Shown here in pieces: positions 1-5,289 of a DNA stretch of 5,289 nucleotides (position 1 is its first letter; each line of letters begins with the position of its first letter). Source of the DNA: an uncultured Terrimonas sp. (lineage in GTDB: Bacteria; Bacteroidota; Bacteroidia; Chitinophagales; Chitinophagaceae); NCBI GenBank assembly GCA_946886925.1, contig CAMPJQ010000237.1, forward strand, positions 1-5,289, given 5' to 3'. Both the position numbers and the translations under genes were made by a program. The notes under the pieces are model-generated. The model made no database searches. It saw only the letters and a list, made by a program, of their open reading frames with translations, and was not told the origin of the DNA.

Positions 1-75
1 CAGCATATACCCGTCGGGGAAAAAATTGTCTCCTTTTACGTTCAGGAGCTGCAACGGAACTGGCTTTACCGGTAA
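1..75 (+). CDS. C-terminal end of an unidentified protein (partial, enters from the left edge)
   Basis: Frame 1 of the plus strand is open from the window edge to a TAA at 73-75 and gives 24 residues ending in ELQRNWLYR. The composition is protein-like, with an amphipathic helix-like tail (EKIVSFYVQEL) and an aromatic and arginine-rich end. It would converge on the M90 peptidase gene, with 75 bases between the two stop codons. No domain can be named from so short a tail. The opposite strand over the same bases also reads in a protein-like way (a stretch containing LLNVKGDNFFPDGYML), but it has in-frame stops just upstream near 121-153 and no ATG or GTG before that stretch, so a gene there would need an unusual start. 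The plus-strand reading is preferred because it ends naturally at a stop just before an AT-rich gap. Confidence 0.45.
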   Translation, partial: QHIPVGEKIVSFYVQELQRNWLYR

Positions 76-150
76 AATCTTTTTCGCTCTAAAAATAAAT
101 GAATAGGTTTGATAAGCGTTTCAATCCGTAGTATATCAACCAATGCGATA

Positions 151-942
151 TTATATGCCTCTTTTATGCACTCCTGGCTGCTGGTTAAATATTTTTTCCA
201 TCAATGCAAATAGTTCAGGATGGCTGATCTTAAACAGGTCGGGACGGTTAAAGAAATATTCCGCGGCAACAGCAAAAAATTCCGCATGACTGGTGGCTCC
301 ATACACATCAATATCTGAATGTCCGGCTTTTATATGGTGAATGGCTTCACTCATATATTTGATCCATGGAATGGTATATTGCTGGTGAAGCAGGGCTTCG
401 GGAATACCATCGGTTGCGCCGTCTGCTTTATCAAGCAAATGCACAAACTCGTGAATGCCTGTATTGTCTTTCCGGCTTTCATTAAGAAAGCCCTGCCGGA
501 GTGCGGGCTTTGATAAGATCATCATGCGCTGCATGGCGCCTGTTCCCACCATGCCCAGGGTATGGCGTTCATCGCCCGTTGTGGAAAAATCTTCTGTGTT
601 AAACCTGTCGCCATACAATAACACATCCTTTAAATTATAATAGCGCCATTCATCAAATCCAAAAACCGGTATTACCGCGCTGCTGGCCACCAGCACCTTA
701 TCCAGGTCTTCTACTTCCGTGTTCACGCCATGAATACGGATATAGGAAAGAAACGCTTTTACTCTTTTTTCAAATGCTGTTTTTTGTTCGGGCTCCAGTT
801 CCCGGTAATAGGCTACATGATCCGATAACAGTTGGGGAATATTATCGGGTACTGCAAATACATATCGCTTTCTCTTCCTTATCACAAAAAATAAAGCGAG
901 GCATAAAGCGAAAAATAAAACAGGTAGTATGAACGCCGTCAT
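151..942 (-). CDS. mtfA: Membrane-anchored M90 family zinc peptidase (MtfA-like)
   Basis: This 263-residue protein matches the M90 (MtfA) zinc metallopeptidase family in length and motifs. The zinc site HEFVH lies at residues 164-168 (H164 and H168 as ligands, E165 as catalytic base), followed by the family's DKADGATDGIP segment (171-181). The expected third ligand is E221 in SHAEFFAVAAEYFF, which matches the conserved AExFA..SEYFF block of MtfA. The fold therefore looks intact and active. Unlike the soluble E. coli enzyme, this one begins with a hydrophobic segment (about 3-21) followed by IRKRKR (21-26). By the positive-inside rule the catalytic domain would face the cytoplasm; this is inference. 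E. coli MtfA binds the repressor Mlc and affects glucose uptake. Mlc is not expected here, so the target is unknown. The ATG at 942 is the only start that includes the membrane segment, and the next Met is at residue 131. No Shine-Dalgarno sequence is visible; a -7-like promoter word sits four bases upstream. The gene lies downstream of a probable terminator, so it is likely its own unit. Confidence 0.93.
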   Translation of the reverse strand: MTAFILPVLFFALCLALFFVIRKRKRYVFAVPDNIPQLLSDHVAYYRELEPEQKTAFEKRVKAFLSYIRIHGVNTEVEDLDKVLVASSAVIPVFGFDEWRYYNLKDVLLYGDRFNTEDFSTTGDERHTLGMVGTGAMQRMMILSKPALRQGFLNESRKDNTGIHEFVHLLDKADGATDGIPEALLHQQYTIPWIKYMSEAIHHIKAGHSDIDVYGATSHAEFFAVAAEYFFNRPDLFKISHPELFALMEKIFNQQPGVHKRGI

Positions 943-946
943 GGGC

Positions 947-954
947 CAAAGTTA
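947..954 (-). promoter_or_regulatory. Bacteroidota -7 promoter element of the M90 peptidase gene
   Basis: On the minus strand the sequence reads TAACTTTG, an exact match to the Bacteroidota housekeeping sigma -7 consensus TAnnTTTG. Only four bases (GCCC) separate it from the ATG at 942. Transcription normally begins a few bases after this element, so the mRNA would start at or very near the start codon and be leaderless or almost so. I find no clean TTG or TTTG -33 element 17-23 bases further upstream, only the T-rich word ATTTTT, so the promoter may be weak or the match a chance one. Confidence 0.45.
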
Positions 955-1062
955 GGCAGTTGCTTTAAAAATGGAACGTCTTTGCGAAGCGTAAGGAAAT
1001 GCTGGACTGCAACTTAATCGCTCACGCTAAAGCAAACTCCTCCATGCGAAGCATAGTAGTCC

Positions 1063-1093
1063 AAAAAATTTGATGGGATATTTCTCATCAAAT
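1063..1093 (-). terminator. Rho-independent terminator after the TIM-barrel gene
   Basis: On the minus strand an 8-base-pair stem (ATTTGATG pairing with CATCAAAT; arms 1086-1093 and 1068-1075) encloses a 10-base loop that can close further through one G-C pair beyond an A-C mismatch. It is followed at once by six T residues (1068-1063, the first shared with the stem). The stem is AT-rich, so moderate strength is expected. It lies about 90 bases past the stop codon at 1184 and would end the transcript carrying the heme lipoprotein and TIM-barrel genes. The plus strand has an A-run before the stem and no T-run after it, so the signal acts in one direction. Confidence 0.6.
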
Positions 1094-1110
1094 AAATCCA
1101 CTTCCGAATT

Positions 1111-1128
1111 GGGGATTGTTTCAACCCC
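1111..1128. repeat. GC-rich hairpin inside the intergenic unit
   Basis: GGGG (1111-1114) pairs with CCCC (1125-1128) and TTG (1116-1118) with CAA (1122-1124), leaving a three-base TTT loop and one bulged A at 1115. No T-tract follows on either strand, so it is not a terminator by itself. On the minus-strand transcript it lies between the TIM-barrel stop codon and the terminator hairpin, where it could protect the mRNA 3' end. It may equally be a structural part of the repeat. Confidence 0.5.
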
Positions 1129-1183
1129 GAAAAGCATAACACATCATTCAAATCGGTTTGGGGTTTCACAATGACGTTCAGAA

Positions 1184-2107
1184 TTACTTCGGATCAATAG
1201 AACGATATGCTTTTAACACAGCCAGTTCTCCTTCCCTGCCGGGCCTGCTGATGCCATGCTCCATACCCATAAAACCACGGTAACCTTTATCATGCACATG
1301 CTGCAATACATTCACGAAATTAATTTCACCCGTAGTAGGCTCATTGCGTCCGGGCGTATCGCCAATTTGGATATAAGCAATTTCGTCCCATGCGTAGTCG
1401 AGCGTAGGAATGATATTCCCCTCCTCGATTTGTACATGGTAAAAATCAAAAAGTACTTTTACACTGGGGCTTCCCACTGCTTTTGCCAGCGCGTAGGCCT
1501 GGGGGATAGTATGCAAAAACATACCGGGGTGATTGATCCGGTGGTTCATGCTTTCCATTACCATTATTATACCATGCGGCTCATAAATTTCGGCTATGCG
1601 TTTCAGTAATTCAATGGCATTGGCCATTTGAAAATCATGCGGAAGTTTGGGGTCGGCCATGCCCAGTACATTATGAATAAACTTCGTATTCATTCGTTTG
1701 GCTATATCCACTGATGCACGAACGTCGCTCAGTACCTTTTCGCGCAGTGCTGCATCCCTGCCCGCAAAAGTTACATGCTCAAATGTATGCGTGCCCACAA
1801 ATTGCCCGAACTCCATCCCCAGTTGCTGCATGGTTTTGGTGATGCGTTTCTGTTCCTCCACAGGCCTGTTTTTTAGAAAAGTATTCTCCCATGCCCGGAA
1901 CCCCTGGTCGTAGCCCCATTTCAATTCATCGGCAACATCTTTACCCGGCAGGCTGGAGAAAATATTAAAGTCGGGAGAGAACTTCATCCTGAAAGGTGGT
2001 TCCGCAAACTGTTTTTCTTTTACACCACCCATTGCTAATGGGGCTTGTGCAGCGGTTAATGCCGCGGCCCCGGTGAGCAATCCATTGATAAACTTACGTC
2101 GCTGCAT
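1184..2107 (-). CDS. Tat-exported sugar phosphate isomerase/epimerase family protein, hydroxypyruvate isomerase-like TIM barrel
   Basis: This 307-residue protein has an AP-endonuclease-2-type TIM barrel closest in motifs to hydroxypyruvate isomerase (Hyi). The metal and catalytic positions of Hyi appear intact: E185 in ESMNHR, D221 in DFYH, Q247 in IQIGDTPGRNEP, and E283 in GMEH. Their spacings (36, 26, 36) nearly equal those I recall for the E. coli enzyme. The segment TPGRNEPTTGEINF (251-264) is typical of the Hyi branch. The N-terminus MQRRKFINGLLTG followed by an Ala-rich hydrophobic stretch to about residue 27 looks like a twin-arginine signal (R3 R4, F6), so the folded enzyme should be exported, whereas classical Hyi is cytoplasmic. 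The substrate is therefore probably not glyoxylate-pathway hydroxypyruvate; a keto-sugar or sugar acid is more likely (inference). The ATG at 2107 is chosen because it includes the whole signal. No Shine-Dalgarno sequence or clear -7 element is seen in the 61 bases upstream, which suggests co-transcription with the preceding heme lipoprotein gene. A sugar epimerase of a neighbouring branch is the main alternative. Confidence 0.88.
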   Translation of the reverse strand: MQRRKFINGLLTGAAALTAAQAPLAMGGVKEKQFAEPPFRMKFSPDFNIFSSLPGKDVADELKWGYDQGFRAWENTFLKNRPVEEQKRITKTMQQLGMEFGQFVGTHTFEHVTFAGRDAALREKVLSDVRASVDIAKRMNTKFIHNVLGMADPKLPHDFQMANAIELLKRIAEIYEPHGIIMVMESMNHRINHPGMFLHTIPQAYALAKAVGSPSVKVLFDFYHVQIEEGNIIPTLDYAWDEIAYIQIGDTPGRNEPTTGEINFVNVLQHVHDKGYRGFMGMEHGISRPGREGELAVLKAYRSIDPK

Positions 2108-2168
2108 AATCGAAAGTTTAAAGCGTTATATAGATGTCTTTAGGCTTAACAATAAAATTGCATCACCA

Positions 2169-5100
2169 TTACCTCAATAACTTCTGGTCGGTTTCCGGAT
2201 CCTGGTCCTGTCCCAGAATAAAAGCCATAAGATCAGCTATTTCCTGGTTGTTCAGCAACTGGTCAAAACCCTGTGGCATCAGCGACATATCCAGTATTTC
2301 GGTAGACAGGATGTCGGCACGTGCAATACGAACAGAAGTTTGAGCAGAAGTAGCAACGATAACAGCATCAGGTGTTCTTTCCCTGATAATGCCCGTATGC
2401 TCCCCATCCTTCGTTTTAATGCGGTAGCTCTCAAATTCCCGAACAAAGCTTGCGCTTGGATACACAATAGCTTCCAAAAGGTCATGTGCCGACCGGTCGC
2501 GCTGAATAGAAGTGAGGTCCGGGCCAAAATGCCCGCCATTGGCTCCAATGGTATGACAGGTAGCACAGGTAGCTTTTCCAAAAAACAGGGCGCGGCCACT
2601 ATCAAGGGAACCGTTGGGAATGTTCTTTTCCAATGTTTCAAGCCGCGTCAAACGATCGGCTCTCACTTCATTCAATTTGGCCATGAGCGGAGCGGTAGCC
2701 GACTTCACTTCATCGGGATATTGCTCAAAAACCTTTTCAAGATATTCTGGTGTAAAACCCGAAAGGCTGGGCGACTGTGTTAATGCCGCAGCCAACGCCC
2801 TGCCCGTTTCCACGGAATGCGCTCCTTTAAATACAGGAACAATACGCGGCAAAATAAAAGCATCCGCCACGGGAAGAAAACCGGTGGACAATTGCAATAA
2901 CTGTTTTTCCGAAAGTTCTCCCTGTGCAAGCGTAGTCGCCACTTCCTGCCGAAGGGAAGCTTCTTTTTCACCCTGCAGCACGCTATAGAGATAATCAAAA
3001 TTGTGATCCGTAAATTTGGGCTCCGATTTCAGCAAAGTAGCAATCGCTTCCACTCTTAGTTCCGCAGTACTTTTAGCATCATCCGCCACCTGTTGTAACT
3101 GTTTCGACAGGGAAGCAAGCCCGCGCAAACGAACCAGTTGCATTACCCGCGATTTAACCTGTGCATCCATACCGGGCGCCAGTTGAAGTTGCAGTTGTGC
3201 TGTCCATGCGGCCGGGAATTGTTCTGCCCCGCAGGCTTCCATTGATCCCAGCAAAAAAAGTTTATGCGCCGGCGTTGCCGTTTTAAACTGATTCGCTATA
3301 AACGTCTGCATACGCGCATCACCACAAAACGAAACCAGTATATTGCCAAAGAGCTGCTCTTCTTCCTTGCTTAACGGACCGCGCTGAAAACGATTTCTTA
3401 AAAACTGAACCATATCGGCCGACCATTCGGGATGATGAGCCGCTACCCATAAGGCGGTATGCTTTAACGATATATTATTGGCGGTAAGAAAAGGTGTGAG
3501 TTGTTTTGCCTGCAAAGTGGAGGATGGCATCTGGTCGAGCGCTATAAGTGCTGCCTCCTGTACTCCGGCGGAAGCGTCTGCAAGACCTAACATAACCGAG
3601 GCAGGTTCATTAATAGAAACGAGTGAATAAATAACAGCATGGCGGATAAACCGGTCTTCCGTATCACCGGCAGCGGCAAGCAAAGCCCCAACGGCCTTTT
3701 TATCTTTGATTTGCCCGAGTGCCGTAGCCGCCTGCCGGCGCACGGCGGGCTCGCTTTTAGCTACCAGTTCAACCAGCTTATCCACAGCCTGAACATCCTT
3801 TGCCAGTCCGGCCGAACGTGCCGCGGCTATGCGTACTTGTTGGTCTCCATCATTTAATGCCGCTCTCACTTGTACCATGGCTTCGGGTGTTCCTATCCGG
3901 TAGAGTGCAAAAACCGCCTTTACTTTTGTCTCCACGGAGGAGGTTTGCTGAAGCAGGTCTTTCAATGATTCAATAGAAGCATTGCCGGCATCCACCAGTC
4001 GTTCTACTGCACGATCACTTACAAAGGCATTGCCGGATTCAAGATGTTTTACCGCCTCGCCTGGCCGAAGCCCTGCCCACTGTACTGCATTGCCATAGGG
4101 ATCACTTGCCTTTTTTGCCCCGTTGCGGCGCACCCGGTAAATAGATCCTTTTAATTCGGGCTTGGATACCTGCGATAATGGGCATCCCTTTATGAACCAC
4201 CCGCCAGTTTCTACTACAAGTAAACTTCCATCCGCGTCTTCCAGCACATCGGTAGGATGAAAATCTTCGTTATCCGACCAGAAAAACGGTTCATCTTCCG
4301 TACGGAAACACGCGCCTTCCCTGAAAAGTTTATGCCTGATAATACGGTGTGTATTGAACTGGGCGCTGAACAGGTTATCTTTGAAATCATCTCCCAATAC
4401 CGTATTTCTGTACCGCCCGATGCCTGCCGGCGATACGCGGGAATATTTACTCACTACCGGCATCAGGTCGCCTGTTCTTACCAGCTTATCGCGGTCAATA
4501 TTAGTATTGGGCTTGGGATATACCCCGCCTTCCGTCCAGTACACCAATGCGTCGCGTTCACCCGCTTTGGGATCGGTAAAATAAGTTTCCGTACCAATAG
4601 GCTCGCCCGCCGCCGTAAAAGTAAGCTCAACGGGGTTATTCATACCGCCGGCGGATATCCATTCCAGTCCTGAACCGTCGGTACGCACACGCCAGATTCG
4701 CGCCGTTTCGCCTTTCATTCGTTTTCCTTCTTTTGTTGTTACATCAAAGCCCATAATAGCGCTGGTCATGTACAACCAGCCATCGGGCGCCATAAAAGGG
4801 CCAATAAGGCTGTTGGCATTTACATTAAGGGTCCACCCGCTCAGCAGCACTTCCCGCTCGTCGGCCACACCATCGCCATCGGTATCGGTAAATTTCAGCA
4901 GGTCGGGCGCCGAGCTGGCATATAAACTTCCTTTATAGAAAACACCGCCCTGGGGAAACCCAACCTTATCGGCGAAGATGGTGCTCCTGTCATACACTCC
5001 ATCGCCATTCGTATCTTCCAAAAGTTTGATCCTGAATTTGGGGTCTTTAAGTGCGGAGTCGGTTTTAGGATATACGTTTCCGGTAGATTCAAAAACAAAG

Positions 5101-5288
5101 AGCCGCCCGGTTTCATCTAATGTAGCGAACATGGGATAGTCAAGCATATCGGGTCCCGCGGCCACTTCAACAGTATAGCCTTCGGGTACCTGCGGCAAAC
5201 CTGGTACTGCTGTTTGCTTTTCCCTGCAGGAAGAACCAAACAACGCCATTGAAATAATAACAAGGGTAAAGGGGTTTATTTTTTTCAT
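2169..5288 (-). CDS. Lipoprotein with beta-propeller membrane-bound dehydrogenase domain, HEAT repeats and C-terminal PVC-type c-heme domain
   Basis: This 1039-residue protein starts at the ATG at 5288, one base inside the window, so its promoter is not visible. A lipoprotein signal ends at C21 (hydrophobic 7-17, then GSSC). The residues after it (REKQ) are not the acidic run usual for surface-exposed Bacteroidota lipoproteins, so the side of the membrane is uncertain. Residues about 33-390 form the beta-propeller of the 'putative membrane-bound dehydrogenase' family (TIGR02604-like). They include two calcium-binding-like loops, DTNGDGVYD (92-100) and DTDGDGVADE (135-144), and the late-blade motif DVLEDADGSLLVVETGGW. 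Residues about 410-600 hold HEAT/PBS-lyase-like helical repeats, and weaker helical repeats continue to about 880. The C-terminus is the Pirellula/Verrucomicrobium-type heme domain (TIGR02603-like), with C908-A-T-C911-H912 binding heme covalently and M1004 in SLMPQGF as the probable axial ligand. The family is thought to oxidise or bind carbohydrates and transfer electrons, but its substrates are largely unassigned. The exported Hyi-like gene follows 61 bases downstream, which suggests a shared sugar-processing role. Confidence 0.93.
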   Translation of the reverse strand: MKKINPFTLVIISMALFGSSCREKQTAVPGLPQVPEGYTVEVAAGPDMLDYPMFATLDETGRLFVFESTGNVYPKTDSALKDPKFRIKLLEDTNGDGVYDRSTIFADKVGFPQGGVFYKGSLYASSAPDLLKFTDTDGDGVADEREVLLSGWTLNVNANSLIGPFMAPDGWLYMTSAIMGFDVTTKEGKRMKGETARIWRVRTDGSGLEWISAGGMNNPVELTFTAAGEPIGTETYFTDPKAGERDALVYWTEGGVYPKPNTNIDRDKLVRTGDLMPVVSKYSRVSPAGIGRYRNTVLGDDFKDNLFSAQFNTHRIIRHKLFREGACFRTEDEPFFWSDNEDFHPTDVLEDADGSLLVVETGGWFIKGCPLSQVSKPELKGSIYRVRRNGAKKASDPYGNAVQWAGLRPGEAVKHLESGNAFVSDRAVERLVDAGNASIESLKDLLQQTSSVETKVKAVFALYRIGTPEAMVQVRAALNDGDQQVRIAAARSAGLAKDVQAVDKLVELVAKSEPAVRRQAATALGQIKDKKAVGALLAAAGDTEDRFIRHAVIYSLVSINEPASVMLGLADASAGVQEAALIALDQMPSSTLQAKQLTPFLTANNISLKHTALWVAAHHPEWSADMVQFLRNRFQRGPLSKEEEQLFGNILVSFCGDARMQTFIANQFKTATPAHKLFLLGSMEACGAEQFPAAWTAQLQLQLAPGMDAQVKSRVMQLVRLRGLASLSKQLQQVADDAKSTAELRVEAIATLLKSEPKFTDHNFDYLYSVLQGEKEASLRQEVATTLAQGELSEKQLLQLSTGFLPVADAFILPRIVPVFKGAHSVETGRALAAALTQSPSLSGFTPEYLEKVFEQYPDEVKSATAPLMAKLNEVRADRLTRLETLEKNIPNGSLDSGRALFFGKATCATCHTIGANGGHFGPDLTSIQRDRSAHDLLEAIVYPSASFVREFESYRIKTKDGEHTGIIRERTPDAVIVATSAQTSVRIARADILSTEILDMSLMPQGFDQLLNNQEIADLMAFILGQDQDPETDQKLLR

Positions 5289-5289
5289 G

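Larger units (their letters stand above)
974..1179. repeat. 206-base intergenic unit with imperfect 17-base terminal inverted repeats (MITE-like or REP-like)
   Basis: The left arm, 974-990 (GAACGTCTTTGCGAAGC), and the reverse complement of the right arm, 1163-1179 (GAACGTCATTGTGAAAC), agree at 14 of 17 positions, including the first seven. The unit fills nearly the whole gap between the two flanking genes: its right end is 4 bases from the stop codon of the TIM-barrel gene and its left end is 31 bases from the M90 start. Inside are a repeated word TGCGAAGCRTA (983-993 and 1045-1055), an inverted pair TGGACT/AGTCCA (1003-1008 and 1058-1063), and hairpins at 1044-1054, 1068-1093 and 1111-1128. 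It has no open reading frame of note and no obvious target-site duplication. The ends resemble the dispersed CGTCATTGCGA...GCAATC type of intergenic repeat that I recall from Bacteroidota genomes. That relation is from memory and not tested. Confidence 0.5.

Noticed and set aside
65..76. A perfect 12-base palindrome TTTACCGGTAAA overlapping the plus-strand stop codon, with a short T-run after it
   Set aside because: It has no loop to fold as a terminator hairpin, and the T-run is a few bases away. It could be an operator, but its position at a gene end gives no support for that.
109..139. An inverted pair TTGATA/TATCAA in the gap between the two convergent genes
   Set aside because: The six AT-rich base pairs around a 19-base loop, with no T-tract on either strand, are too weak to call a bidirectional terminator.
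1039..1071. A possible small minus-strand reading frame after a GGAGG-like word near the terminator
   Set aside because: The only start in reach is a GTG followed after two codons by a stop, so it encodes nothing.
1256..1609. A 117-residue plus-strand open frame within the TIM-barrel gene
   Set aside because: The opposite strand encodes the catalytic motifs of the Hyi-like protein through this stretch, and the plus-strand product shows no family features.
2340..2988. Two overlapping plus-strand open frames (147 and 124 residues) opposite the C-terminal part of the heme lipoprotein
   Set aside because: They overlap each other in different frames and lie antisense to the heme-domain region, whose reading frame is confirmed by CxxCH and the downstream conserved motifs.
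4257..4673. A 138-residue plus-strand open frame inside the heme lipoprotein gene
   Set aside because: It is antisense to a strongly supported coding region, has no recognisable domain, and is rich in Arg/Cys as expected for the shadow of a GC-balanced gene.

Overview
The window looks like chromosomal DNA from a member of the Bacteroidota, most likely of the Chitinophagaceae type. The evidence is a Bacteroidota-style -7 promoter word (TAACTTTG), no convincing Shine-Dalgarno sequences at the two starts whose upstream DNA is visible, and a lipoprotein/heme/HEAT protein next to a Tat-exported TIM-barrel protein. The assignment to a family is an inference from gene style, not from a marker gene.

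Layout from left to right. Bases 1-75 probably hold the last 24 codons of a plus-strand gene that enters from outside the window. It converges on a minus-strand gene (942 down to 151) for a membrane-anchored M90 (MtfA-like) zinc peptidase. Between that gene and the next lies a 241-base intergenic region. Almost all of it is a 206-base unit (974-1179) bounded by imperfect 17-base inverted repeats and containing hairpins. One hairpin, with a U-tract on the minus strand, looks like the terminator of the upstream operon. Next comes a minus-strand gene (2107 down to 1184) for an exported hydroxypyruvate-isomerase-like TIM-barrel protein. Last is a large minus-strand gene (5288 down to 2169) for a 1039-residue lipoprotein that joins a beta-propeller 'membrane-bound dehydrogenase' domain, HEAT repeats and a C-terminal c-type heme domain. 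Its start codon is complete, one base inside the right edge.

The heme lipoprotein and the TIM-barrel protein are on the same strand, 61 bases apart, and both carry export signals. They probably form a transcription unit that acts on sugars or sugar-derived acids outside the cytoplasm: the propeller/heme protein would bind or oxidise a carbohydrate and pass electrons on, and the isomerase-like protein would rearrange a keto or aldehyde product. That joint role is inference. The M90 peptidase appears to have its own promoter after the terminator and need not belong to the same pathway.

I saw no tRNA, rRNA, CRISPR array, transposase or phage gene. The most unusual item is the inverted-repeat unit in the 943-1183 gap. 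The gene content resembles known families in a modestly characterised combination, and I do not see clear evidence of a wholly new system.
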